Shown here: positions 1-7,128 of the stretch, piece after piece
Layout: each line of letters begins with the position of its first letter
Position numbering within the stretch: the stretch's first letter is position 1
Assembly: GCA_963658575.1 (NCBI GenBank)
Contig: CAVKQB010000053.1
Coordinates: forward strand, 1 to 15,332
DNA: 15,332 nucleotides
Direction: 5' to 3'
Source: W0P28-013 sp963658575
GTDB lineage: Bacteria; Bacteroidota; Bacteroidia; Bacteroidales; Paludibacteraceae
The notes under the pieces: generated by a model
What the model saw: only the letters and a program-made list of their open reading frames with translations
The model's database searches: none
Told to the model about the DNA's origin: nothing
Made by a program: the position numbers and the translations under genes

Positions 1-71
1 GAAAACTCCGACCGTACAAAAAATGACGATAGGAGCAAGAAATGCAAGCAGTATGAGAGCAGAACTTTCAT
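1..71 (-). pseudogene. Frameshifted, edge-truncated second copy of the small membrane-protein gene
   Basis: The minus strand from 71 down to 1 is a close copy of the first 72 nt of the gene at 88-309, including the ATG and the AAAGTTCT that follows. One base is missing near codon 6. In the start frame the product runs MKVLLSYCLHFLLLSSFF, while the +1 frame restores ILLAFLAPIVIFCTVGVF, identical to the intact copy. Several differences in that part are synonymous (for example CTACTCGCT against CTGCTTGCA), so the copy was probably under coding selection before the deletion. A TAnnTTTG element lies just before its ATG, as for the intact copy. The rest lies outside the window, so rescue by a later indel or another start cannot be excluded. 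Confidence 0.6.
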
Positions 72-75
72 ACCG

Positions 76-83
76 CAAAGGTA
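76..83 (-). promoter_or_regulatory. -7 promoter element of the frameshifted copy
   Basis: Minus-strand TACCTTTG matches TAnnTTTG and lies 4 nt before the ATG at 71, the same spacing as in the intact copy. It starts just past the stop codon of the 88-309 gene. No convincing -33 TTTG is seen at the expected distance, which falls inside that gene. Confidence 0.45.
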
Positions 84-87
84 AAAA

Positions 88-309
88 TTAGCCAAGTATA
101 TCTGTTATCACATCGGAAGATGACGAACGAACAAGTTTGTGCTTTTTTGTGGCCTTTTTCTTACGTTCAAGTGCCTTGGCGCGTTTGTCCATTTTTTCGC
201 GATAAATGGGATCGTTGTGGTAGCGATAGAAAATTTTGAAAACTCCGACCGTACAAAAAATAACGATAGGAGCAAGAAAAGCGAGTAGTATGTAGAACAG
301 AACTTTCAT
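88..309 (-). CDS. Small single-span membrane protein, function unknown (73 aa)
   Basis: I do not recognise a family. The predicted protein has a hydrophobic N-terminal segment (about residues 4-26, with LLAFLAPIVIF and CTVGVF). A strongly basic, charged cytoplasmic-looking stretch follows (about 32-60: REKMDKRAKALERKKKATKK), then a short polar tail ending SSSSDVITDILG. It resembles a membrane-anchored small protein with a positively charged helix. A tandem copy lies immediately downstream at 1-71, and that duplication with partly synonymous divergence is the best evidence that the gene is real. Its ATG is only 4 nt past a perfect TATCTTTG -7 element, so the mRNA should be leaderless or nearly so. 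The gene is divergent from hisS and separated from it by a repeat-rich gap. Confidence 0.7.
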   Translation of the reverse strand: MKVLFYILLAFLAPIVIFCTVGVFKIFYRYHNDPIYREKMDKRAKALERKKKATKKHKLVRSSSSDVITDILG

Positions 310-313
310 ACCA

Positions 314-344
314 CAAAGATAGAAAATATCTTTGAAAAATCAAA
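314..344 (-). promoter_or_regulatory. Bacteroidota-type promoter of the 73-aa membrane protein gene
   Basis: On the minus strand a -33 TTTG (344-341) and a -7 TATCTTTG (321-314) are separated by exactly 19 nt, an ideal match to the Bacteroides consensus. The ATG follows the -7 element after only TGGT, so transcription should start at or beside the start codon. Confidence 0.75.
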
Positions 345-379
345 ATTATTGGCAGCGAAGCCGCAATTTCAGATTCTAG

Positions 380-690
380 ATTAGTAGCAAGATATGAGTA
401 GCAAGTCGCAAGATAAAAGGTTATAGGTTATAGGTTATAGGTTATAGGTTATAGGTTATAGGTTATAGGTTATAGGTGAGAGGTTATAGGTGAGAGAACA
501 AAGAGCAAAGAGCAAAGAGCAAAGATAATTACCCAATTATCCAATCGACTAATCAACTAATCAACTTTCCACTTTATAGACTTTATAAACTTTCAAACTT
601 GATAAACTTTATAGACTTTCACACTTTCATACTTTCATACTTTCATACTTTCATACTTTCCCACTTTCACACTTTTTTTCTTTCAAACTA
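380..690 (+). repeat. Intergenic modular repeat region A (heptamer and octamer blocks)
   Basis: The region begins with a TTAGTAGCAAG...GTCGCAAGA lead-in (381-412). Positions 421-525 then hold fifteen heptamers in unbroken register: TTATAGG eight times (421-476), TGAGAGG, TTATAGG, TGAGAGA, ACAAAGA, and GCAAAGA three times. After an AT-rich link come TAATCAAC-type units (about 549-565) and ACTTTATAG/ACTTTCAT-type units (about 568-670), including ACTTTCAT four times in a row at 623-654. No ORF fits here. The block lies between the divergent promoters of the small membrane gene and hisS, so it is probably not transcribed from either. Related blocks occur at 2122-2412, 5579-5799 and 10216-10530. 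Confidence 0.85.
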
Positions 691-696
691 AATTTG

Positions 697-704
697 TATC
701 TTTG
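697..704 (+). promoter_or_regulatory. hisS promoter, -7 element
   Basis: TATCTTTG is a perfect TAnnTTTG, with a T-rich but not exact -33 region (674-680) upstream. Transcription would start near 709-712, giving a leader of about 60 nt before the hisS ATG. Confidence 0.65.
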
Positions 705-713
705 CAAGATGGT

Positions 714-727
714 GTGCGGCGACGCAC
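714..727 (+). promoter_or_regulatory. Small GNRA-loop hairpin in the hisS leader
   Basis: GTGCG (714-718) pairs with CGCAC (723-727) around a GCGA tetraloop, a GNRA fold. It sits almost at the predicted 5' end of the hisS mRNA. It could protect the 5' end or be regulatory. No T-box or other known riboswitch pattern is visible, and 5 bp is short enough to be chance. Confidence 0.3.
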
Positions 728-769
728 GACCACGATAAAACAACCGAAAAAACAGATTTTTTACACAAA

Positions 770-2134
770 ATGAACGTAGGCATACCCAAAGGAACACGCG
801 ATTTTTCGCCGGCCGAAATGGCCAAACGCAACTATATTTTCGATACGATTCGTGGCGTTTTCAGTCGCTACGGATTCCAACAAATCGAGACGCCGGCACT
901 CGAAAACCTATCGACGTTGATGGGAAAATACGGCGACGAAGGCGACAAACTGCTCTTCAAAGTGCTGAATTCGGGCGATTTTGCCGCCAAACTCACCGAC
1001 GAGGAGTTGCTGGCGCGCAACAGCCGCCAACTGACCAACCGAATAGCCGAAAAGGGGCTTCGCTACGACCTCACGGTGCCGTTTGCACGCTATGTGGTGA
1101 TGCACCGCGACGAACTGCAATTCCCCTTCAAACGCTTTCAGATACAGCCCGTTTGGCGCGCCGACCGTCCGCAGAAGGGGCGTTACCGCGAATTTTACCA
1201 ATGCGATGCCGACGTGGTTGGCTGCGACTCGTTGCTCTGCGAAGCCGAACTCATCGAGATGATCGACGAGGCGTTCAAAGCATTCAAAATTCCCGTTGTC
1301 GTCAAACTGAACAACCGCAAAATTCTGGCTGGCATTGCCGAACTCATCGGCGCGGCCGACCAAATAACCGACATCACGGTGGCCATCGACAAGATGGATA
1401 AAATCGGGCTCGACAATGTGAACGCCGAACTGCTGGCCAAAGGCATCGAGGCAGCCGCGGTGGACAAATTGCAGCCCATTCTGCTGCTCGAAGGCGATAA
1501 CGCCGCCAAACTTGCACGGCTGAAAACGATTTTGAGCGGTTCGGAAATCGGTCTGAAAGGCATTGCCGAACTGGAAGAGGTGCTGGGCTATGTGCGCGCG
1601 GCCGAACTGACCAACCGCGTGGAACTCGACCTGACACTGGCGCGCGGTCTGAACTACTACACGGGTGCCATCGTCGAGGTGAAAGCCCTTGGCGTGGAGA
1701 TGGGCAGCATTTCGGGCGGCGGCCGCTACGACAATCTCACGGGCGTTTTCGGACTGCCAAACGTGTCGGGCGTGGGCTTCTCGTTCGGTGCCGACCGCAT
1801 CTACGACGTGCTGAACCAACTCGACCTGTTCCCCAAAACGACGACCGACGGCGTGCGGCTGCTGTTTGCTGCGTTCGATGTCAAAGGGTTGGACTACTGC
1901 GTGCCGCTGTTGCGCCAAGTGCGCCGCGCTGGCATCGCTGCCGAACTTTATCCTGAACCCGCCAAAATGAAAAAACAGATGGCCTACGCCAATGCCAAGC
2001 AAATACCGTTCGTGGCCATCGTTGGCGACAACGAAATGGCCGCTAATGGCCTGATGCTCAAAGATATGAACAGCGGCGAACAACGCCTCACCACCATCGA
2101 CGAAGCGATTAAGATAGTTAGTAGTGAGAAGTGA
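770..2134 (+). CDS. hisS: Histidine--tRNA ligase (HisRS)
   Basis: This cytoplasmic class II aminoacyl-tRNA synthetase charges tRNA-His with histidine using ATP. All landmarks are present in 454 aa: motif 1 (IETPALE, residues 39-45), the RYDLTVPFARY block (98-108), motif 2 (VWRADRPQKGRYREFYQ, 128-144), the histidine-specific LARGLNYYTG motif (290-299, Arg292), GGGRYDNL (316-323), motif 3 (GVGFSFGADRI, 334-344), and a C-terminal anticodon-binding domain from about 362. The ATG fits the family start MNVGIPKGTRDF, typical of Bacteroidota HisRS. The last codons (IVSSEK and stop) lie in the front end of an intergenic heptamer array, so the extreme C-terminus was probably set by that repeat. The predicted promoter is at 697-704. 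Confidence 0.97.
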   Translation: MNVGIPKGTRDFSPAEMAKRNYIFDTIRGVFSRYGFQQIETPALENLSTLMGKYGDEGDKLLFKVLNSGDFAAKLTDEELLARNSRQLTNRIAEKGLRYDLTVPFARYVVMHRDELQFPFKRFQIQPVWRADRPQKGRYREFYQCDADVVGCDSLLCEAELIEMIDEAFKAFKIPVVVKLNNRKILAGIAELIGAADQITDITVAIDKMDKIGLDNVNAELLAKGIEAAAVDKLQPILLLEGDNAAKLARLKTILSGSEIGLKGIAELEEVLGYVRAAELTNRVELDLTLARGLNYYTGAIVEVKALGVEMGSISGGGRYDNLTGVFGLPNVSGVGFSFGADRIYDVLNQLDLFPKTTTDGVRLLFAAFDVKGLDYCVPLLRQVRRAGIAAELYPEPAKMKKQMAYANAKQIPFVAIVGDNEMAANGLMLKDMNSGEQRLTTIDEAIKIVSSEK

Positions 2135-2156
2135 GGAGTGAGGAGTGAGGAGTGAG
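2122..2156 (+). repeat. Heptamer array overlapping the hisS stop codon
   Basis: Five in-register heptamers follow a GTTAG lead-in: TAGTGAG, AAGTGAG, then GAGTGAG three times. The hisS stop TGA (2132-2134) lies in the second unit. The inverted counterpart near 10440-10502 has the same order (TCATTAG, TAGTGAG twice, AAATGAG, GAATGAG five times). Confidence 0.8.
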
Positions 2157-2245
2157 GAATGTTGTTGGGCGAAATTCTGTCCCTCTGCTTGGAGCGAAGC
2201 GGAAAGATAGGGGGACGAGGAGCGTAGCGACGGAGGGGGTTAAAT
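2157..2245 (+). repeat. GC-rich hairpin module, copy 1
   Basis: An entry sequence GTTGTTGGGCGAAATTCT is followed by GTCCCTCT (2179-2186), which pairs with AGGGGGAC (2209-2216) over 8 bp including one G-T. The 22-nt loop itself contains GCTT/AAGC. Then come GAGGAGCGTAGCGACGG and GGGGGTTAAA. A shorter, oppositely oriented copy lies at 10381-10439. It could act as a hisS terminator, but no clean T-run follows. Confidence 0.65.
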
Positions 2246-2428
2246 CAAATTAAGAATGAAGAATGAATAATTAAGAATTAGAACAAAGATTTACGCATTG
2301 ACAAACTTATTTGCACAATAATCAACTAATCAACCGATCAACCCAAATAACCAAATAACCAAATCCCCAGAAACTATGAAAAACGCGCGTAGCGCGAGAA
2401 ACTTAGAAACTATTAAAAACAACATAAC
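2246..2428 (+). repeat. AT-rich octamer blocks and CGCGC hairpin before the DUF4954 gene
   Basis: The stretch holds AAGAATG-type units (2252-2280), TAATCAAC-like units (2323-2340), AACCAAAT-type octamers (about 2341-2365), and a hairpin CGCGC-GTA-GCGCG (2384-2396) followed by GAAACTTAGAAACT. The same order (CCAAAT octamers, CGCGC hairpin, AAACTTAGAAAC) appears on the minus strand at 10345-10275. I see no clear TAnnTTTG promoter for the next gene. Confidence 0.65.
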
Positions 2429-4408
2429 ATGTATCGAAAACTGACTTCTGACGAAATTGCGCAGTTGCAGGCGCAACGTTGCACAGCCGACGATTGGAAC
2501 AATATCGAAGTGGCCGAAGGCTTTTCGGCCGAACATATCGCCGAAATCGAATTTTCGGGACAAATCCGCTTGGGACGCTTCGAGAAGACGTTTGCGCTGG
2601 CGGGCGGACTGTCGGCGCATGCGGGACTGCGTAAGGCGCGGCTGCACAATGTGGTTATCGACGACGACGTTTGCGTGCGCGAAATCCACAACTACATCGC
2701 CAACTACCACATCGGGCGCGAAACGTACATCGAAAATACCAACGTCATCGTGGTCGATGGCGAAACATCGTTTGGCAACGGCGTGCGCGTGCCTGTGATG
2801 AACGAGGGCGGCGGGCGCGAAATCCCCATTTTCGACGGATTGTCGGCGCATTTGGCCTACATTCTCACGCTTTATCGCTACAATCACGCCGTCATCGACA
2901 ATCTGCAAAAACGCATCGACGCTTATGCCGAAACGCAAAAATCGACCATGGGCGAAATTGGCCACAACGTGCGTATTGTGAATTGCGGCATGCTGAAAAA
3001 CGTGCGCATCGGCAACTACGCCCAGATTGGCGGCGCATCGAAACTGAAAAACGGCAGCATCAACAGCAACGCCGAAGCACCCGTGAAAATCGGTTCGAGC
3101 GTGAAATGCAAAGATTTCATCATCTCGTCGGGCGCATCGATTATGGATTCCACGCTGGTTTCGCGCTGTTTCGTGGGGCAGGGCTGCATCATGGACAAAC
3201 ACTATTCCGCCCTCGATTCGCTCTTTTTTGCCAATTGCCAAGGCATGCACGGCGAGGCGACAGCCATTTTTGCTGGTCCCTACACCGTGTCGCACCACAA
3301 GTCGAGTCTGCTCATCGCAGGCATGTTCTCGTTTCTGAACGCAGGCAGCGGCTCGAACCAGAGCAACCACATGTACAAACTCGGCCCCATACATCAAGGC
3401 GTTGCCGAGCGCGGCTCGAAAACCACCAGCGACTCGTATCTCCTTTGGCCAGCACGCATCGGCGCATTCACGCTGGTGATGGGGCGCCACACCAAACATT
3501 GCGACACATCGGATTTGCCATTCTCGTATCTGATAGAAAACGCTACCGAGAGTTATCTTGTGCCAGCCGTCAATCTGCGCAGTGTTGGTACCGTGCGCGA
3601 TGCACAAAAATGGCCAAAACGCGACGAACGCAAAGACAGCCACAAGATTGACCAAATCAACTTCAACCTGCTGAGCCCCTACACCATACAAAAAATGATG
3701 GCTGGCGTAGAGGTGCTCGAACGGCTGCAAGCCATATCGGGCGAAAACACCGAAGAATACGCCTACCAAAACTGCAAAATACGCAATTCGTCGCTGCGCA
3801 ACGGCCTCAAACTCTACCGAATTGCCATCACCAAATTTTTGGGCAACTCGCTCATCAGTCGCTTGGGCGACATCAACTACCGCACCATGGCGCAAGTGCG
3901 CGAACGGCTGCAACCTACCGCGCCATCGGGCTTGGGCGAGTGGAGCGACCTGTCGGGACTGATTGTGCCGCACGACGAGGTGGAACGGCTCATGAACGAT
4001 ATTGCCGCCAATCGCCTGTCGCTCGACGATATACAACAACGTTTCGAGCAGTTGCACGCCAACTACTACGACTACGAATGGACGTGGGCATACGATAAAC
4101 TGCTGAAATACTGGCAAAAACCGATAGAAAAAGTTACCGTAGCCGACCTCATCGCGCTTGTCGAATCGTGGAAAGATGCCGTCGTTTCGCTCGACAAAAT
4201 GTTGTACAACGATGCGCAAAAAGAGTTCAATCTCAATGCCAAAACGGGCTTCGGCATCGATGGCGACGAGCAACAGAAAAATGCCGATTTCGAGTCGGTG
4301 CGCGGCCGCTTCGAGAGCAATCCATTCGTGTGCGAAGTGCTGAACCACATCGAACGAAAATCGAAATTGGGCGACGAAATGATAAGTCGTTTGCAAAAAA
4401 TCGCTTAA
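2429..4408 (+). CDS. DUF4954 family protein, probable left-handed beta-helix
   Basis: The 659-aa length and sequence match my recollection of DUF4954, a Bacteroidota family of about 650-660 aa with no established function. Residues about 40-125 and 175-300 carry the irregular I/V-G-x repeats of left-handed parallel beta-helix (hexapeptide) proteins, for example NVRIGNYAQIGG (191-202) and VKIGSSVKCKDFIISSGASI (219-238). A glycine-, asparagine- and histidine-rich block follows at about 296-325 (GMFSFLNAGSGSNQSNHMY). The C-terminal third is helical and charged. There is no signal peptide, so it should be cytoplasmic. Hexapeptide folds are common in sugar and acyl transferases, but no specific activity can be assigned. 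The ATG at 2429 follows A-rich sequence. The gene stands 82 nt upstream of recF on the same strand. Confidence 0.85.
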   Translation: MYRKLTSDEIAQLQAQRCTADDWNNIEVAEGFSAEHIAEIEFSGQIRLGRFEKTFALAGGLSAHAGLRKARLHNVVIDDDVCVREIHNYIANYHIGRETYIENTNVIVVDGETSFGNGVRVPVMNEGGGREIPIFDGLSAHLAYILTLYRYNHAVIDNLQKRIDAYAETQKSTMGEIGHNVRIVNCGMLKNVRIGNYAQIGGASKLKNGSINSNAEAPVKIGSSVKCKDFIISSGASIMDSTLVSRCFVGQGCIMDKHYSALDSLFFANCQGMHGEATAIFAGPYTVSHHKSSLLIAGMFSFLNAGSGSNQSNHMYKLGPIHQGVAERGSKTTSDSYLLWPARIGAFTLVMGRHTKHCDTSDLPFSYLIENATESYLVPAVNLRSVGTVRDAQKWPKRDERKDSHKIDQINFNLLSPYTIQKMMAGVEVLERLQAISGENTEEYAYQNCKIRNSSLRNGLKLYRIAITKFLGNSLISRLGDINYRTMAQVRERLQPTAPSGLGEWSDLSGLIVPHDEVERLMNDIAANRLSLDDIQQRFEQLHANYYDYEWTWAYDKLLKYWQKPIEKVTVADLIALVESWKDAVVSLDKMLYNDAQKEFNLNAKTGFGIDGDEQQKNADFESVRGRFESNPFVCEVLNHIERKSKLGDEMISRLQKIA

Positions 4409-4490
4409 TTTGCCAATGTGCTGATAATCAATTGCGAAGATAGTATGCAAAAATGTTTCGATAGCCTATTCGCAGCATAAAACCGACGCT

Positions 4491-5588
4491 TTGTACCTCA
4501 AACGGATTTCCATATTGAACTACCGCAACATCGCCGAGTGCGAGTTGGAGTTTTCGCCCAAAATCAACTGCTTTTTGGGGCGCAACGGCATGGGCAAAAC
4601 CAACCTTTTGGACACGGTCTATTACCTGTCGTTTTGCAAAAGCCATTTGAATCCGATCGACGCTCAAGTCATCAAGCACGATGCCGACTTTTTCATGCTT
4701 CAGGGCACGTTTGAACGGTGCGGTGCCGACGAGGTGGTGTCGTGTGCGGTGAAACGCCGTGCCAAAAAACGCTTCAAACGCAACCAAAAAGAGTACGAAC
4801 GGCTGTCGGAACATATCGGTTTTGCGCCTGTGGTGCTGGTTTCGCCGGCCGATACCGATTTGGTGAACGAGGGCAGCGACTGTCGCCGTCGCTTTCTGGA
4901 TACGGTCATCGCGCAGTACGACAAGCCCTATCTCGATGCACTGATACGCTACAACGCCGCCTTGCAAAACCGCAATGCGCTGCTCAAAAACGAGGCCGCT
5001 GCCGACGAAACCATGTTCGACATCTACGAGTCGCAAATGGCCGCCGAAGCCGCATACATTTACGAAAAACGGGCGGCATTCGTAGCCGATTTTGTGCCGA
5101 TTTTCCAACAGTTCTACAGCCAAATAGCCGCCAACGGCGAGCAAGTTGGCCTCGAATTTGAGTCGCACTTGCAGCGCGGCGACCTGCAACCGCAACTGCG
5201 CGAAGTGCGCGATCGCGACCGCATTTTGGGCTACACCTCGCGCGGCGCGCACAAGGACGATTTGGTGCTCACGCTTGCCGATTATCCGATGAAACGCACC
5301 GGCTCGCAAGGGCAAATAAAAACATTCGTCGTGGCACTCAAACTGGCGCAATACCTTTTCCTGAAGCGGATTTGCGGCGTGAAACCGCTCTTGTTGCTCG
5401 ACGATATTTTCGACAAACTCGACTCCGACCGCGTGATGCGCATCGTGCAGATAGTTGGCAGCAACGATTTCGGGCAGATTTTCATCACCGACACCAACAG
5501 CAGCCATTTAGACGAGATTTTGGCGCAACTCGGCAGCGAACAACGCCTGTTCAACGTCGCCGATGGAAAAATTGAAACAATTGATTAG
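4491..5588 (+). CDS. recF: DNA replication and repair protein RecF
   Basis: RecF is an ABC/SMC-like ATPase that binds gapped DNA and helps RecR/RecO load RecA. The 365-aa protein has Walker A GRNGMGKT (residues 30-37), a TSRGAHKDDL block (249-258), the ABC signature region GSQGQIKT (271-278), and Walker B LLLLDDIFDKLD (300-311). The N-terminus MYLKRISILNYRNI matches RecF family starts. No in-frame ATG or GTG exists upstream that would fit, so TTG at 4491 is the best start. The 82-nt gap to the DUF4954 gene shows no hairpin or TAnnTTTG, so co-transcription is likely. The end (GAAACAATTGAT and stop TAG) runs into the conserved GATTAGTAGCAAG lead-in of the next intergenic repeat. Confidence 0.95.
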   Translation: MYLKRISILNYRNIAECELEFSPKINCFLGRNGMGKTNLLDTVYYLSFCKSHLNPIDAQVIKHDADFFMLQGTFERCGADEVVSCAVKRRAKKRFKRNQKEYERLSEHIGFAPVVLVSPADTDLVNEGSDCRRRFLDTVIAQYDKPYLDALIRYNAALQNRNALLKNEAAADETMFDIYESQMAAEAAYIYEKRAAFVADFVPIFQQFYSQIAANGEQVGLEFESHLQRGDLQPQLREVRDRDRILGYTSRGAHKDDLVLTLADYPMKRTGSQGQIKTFVVALKLAQYLFLKRICGVKPLLLLDDIFDKLDSDRVMRIVQIVGSNDFGQIFITDTNSSHLDEILAQLGSEQRLFNVADGKIETID

Positions 5589-5811
5589 TAGCAAGACACA
5601 AGTCGCAAGACAAAAGGTTAGAGGTTATAGGTTATAGGTGAGAGGTGAGAGAGCAAAGAACAAGGATTTTTTAATTATCTAATTATTTAATTTCCAATTA
5701 TTTAATTAATTTCAAATTTCAGATTTCCAATTTCAAATTGTTCGCACCCAACAACTCCTAACTACTAACTGCTCACTACTCACTACTCACTACTCACTAA
5801 TTTCACACTCC
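5579..5811 (+). repeat. Intergenic modular repeat region C
   Basis: GATTAGTAGCAAG...GTCGCAAGACAAAAGG (from about 5583) repeats the lead-in of region A. Seven in-register heptamers follow at 5618-5666: TTAGAGG, TTATAGG twice, TGAGAGG, TGAGAGA, GCAAAGA, ACAAGGA, the same block order as at 421-525. AT-rich units (AATTATTT, AATTTC types) fill 5667-5740. Then an inverted module runs 5741-5799: TTCGCACCCAACAACTCC followed by TCACTAC units in 7-bp register, the reverse complement of the junction near 2150-2173. No promoter consensus for the following aminotransferase is evident. Confidence 0.8.
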
Positions 5812-5812
5812 T

Positions 5813-7006
5813 ATGGAACTTTCATTACGTTTGAAGAATATGGCGGAATCGGAAACGCTGGCCATGTCGCAGCGAAGCCGTGAATTGCAGGCGCAGGGCG
5901 TCGATGTCATCAATTTGAGCGTTGGCGAGCCCGATTTTTTCACGCCCGACCACATCAAAGCCGCCGCCAAAGCCGCCATCGACGCCAATTTCTCGTTCTA
6001 TTCGCCCGTTCCGGGCTACTTGTCGCTGCGCCAAGCCATCTGCGCCAAGTTGAAGCGCGAAAACGGACTCGATTTCGACCCGTCGCAAATCGTTTGCTCC
6101 AACGGCGCCAAACAGGCCGTGTGCAACGTGCTGATGTCGATCATCGGTGCCGACGACGAAGTGATTGTACCTGCGCCATACTGGGTGAGTTACGTGGAGA
6201 TGATCAAGTTGGCCGAAGGCACGCCCATGGTGGTGCATACGACCATGGAAAACGGTTTCAAACTCACGCCCGAACAACTTGCGGCAGCCATCACGCCGCG
6301 CACCAAAGCGTTGATTCTCTGTTCGCCATCGAACCCGACGGGCAGCGTGTATACGCACGACGAACTGGCCGCCTTGGCTGCCGTGCTCGCCAACTGTCCG
6401 AACATCATCATCATATCCGACGAAATCTACGAACACATCAACTACGCCGGACGGCACGAGTCCATCGCCCAATTCGAAGCCGTGCGCAACCGTGTGGCTG
6501 TGGTCAATGGCGTGTCGAAAGCCTACGCCATGACAGGCTGGCGACTTGGTTGGGTGGCCGCGCCGCTGTGGATAGCCAAGGCGTGCGCCAAACTGCAAGG
6601 TCAATACACATCGGGAGCAAGCAGCATAGCGCAAAAAGCCGCCGAAGCCGCCTACAATGGCAGCCAGCAGTGCGTGGCCGACATGCGCGATGCTTTCCGC
6701 CGTCGCCGCGATTTGGTGCTGGCACTCCTGGCCGACATACCGGGCTTGCGCCTCGACAAACCGATGGGCGCATTCTACGTTTTCCCCGAATGCAAATCGT
6801 TTTTCGGCAAAAACACTGCCGACGGGCGCAAAATCGAAACGGCAACCGATTTGGCCATGTATCTGCTCGACGAGGCGCATGTGGCGTGCGTGAGCGGTGC
6901 GGCGTTTGGCGCACCCGATTTTCTGCGCTTCTCCTACGCCACCAGCGACGACAAACTGACGGAAGCGTTTGCACGCATCAAACAAGCGTTGGCAAAACTG
7001 GAATAG
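5813..7006 (+). CDS. aspC: Class I PLP-dependent aminotransferase, aspartate aminotransferase type
   Basis: This is a fold-type I aminotransferase of the 1-beta aspartate/prephenate aminotransferase subgroup, expected to interconvert aspartate and oxaloacetate with 2-oxoglutarate and glutamate in the cytoplasm. Visible landmarks in 397 aa are SPSNPTG (171-177, Asn174), SDEIYEHINY (202-211, Asp203 and Tyr206), the PLP-lysine motif VSKAYAMTGWRLGW (234-247, Lys236 and Arg244), and the carboxylate-binding arginine in FLRFSYA (Arg372). The ATG at 5813 gives the expected N-terminus MELSLRLKNMAESETL. It follows repeat region C, and a 122-bp gap separates it from the peptidase gene. An imperfect GC hairpin near 7014-7030 could end transcription but lacks a T-run. 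Substrate choice (aspartate or prephenate) is not certain. Confidence 0.92.
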   Translation: MELSLRLKNMAESETLAMSQRSRELQAQGVDVINLSVGEPDFFTPDHIKAAAKAAIDANFSFYSPVPGYLSLRQAICAKLKRENGLDFDPSQIVCSNGAKQAVCNVLMSIIGADDEVIVPAPYWVSYVEMIKLAEGTPMVVHTTMENGFKLTPEQLAAAITPRTKALILCSPSNPTGSVYTHDELAALAAVLANCPNIIIISDEIYEHINYAGRHESIAQFEAVRNRVAVVNGVSKAYAMTGWRLGWVAAPLWIAKACAKLQGQYTSGASSIAQKAAEAAYNGSQQCVADMRDAFRRRRDLVLALLADIPGLRLDKPMGAFYVFPECKSFFGKNTADGRKIETATDLAMYLLDEAHVACVSGAAFGAPDFLRFSYATSDDKLTEAFARIKQALAKLE

Positions 7007-7128
7007 AGCAGAGTAGCGCACCGCTGTGGCGCACAAGCCGCACACATTCCGTGAAATTCTGCTGCACGTCAAAAACCGATTATATCGGCACGATTTTTGT
7101 GATTAAAATTTTTGCAATTAACAAGAAT

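Noticed and set aside
421..525. Repeat arrays as a CRISPR array
   Set aside because: Units are 7 bp and directly adjacent with no spacers, and no cas genes are present.
2330..4450. Long minus-strand ORF (706 codons) opposite the DUF4954 gene, and similar long antisense ORFs at 908-2083, 4428-5507, 5825-7072, 7192-8307, 10613-12754, 12907-13857 and 14146-15192
   Set aside because: They mirror well-supported plus-strand genes. The codon usage of those genes avoids TTA, CTA and TCA, which removes antisense stops, and the products are low-complexity H/F/V/A-rich with no family features.
6094..7128. Upstream extension of the peptidase reading frame by 345 codons
   Set aside because: It overlaps the aminotransferase gene in another frame and reads as arginine-rich noise. 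The ATG at 7129 begins a clear signal peptide.
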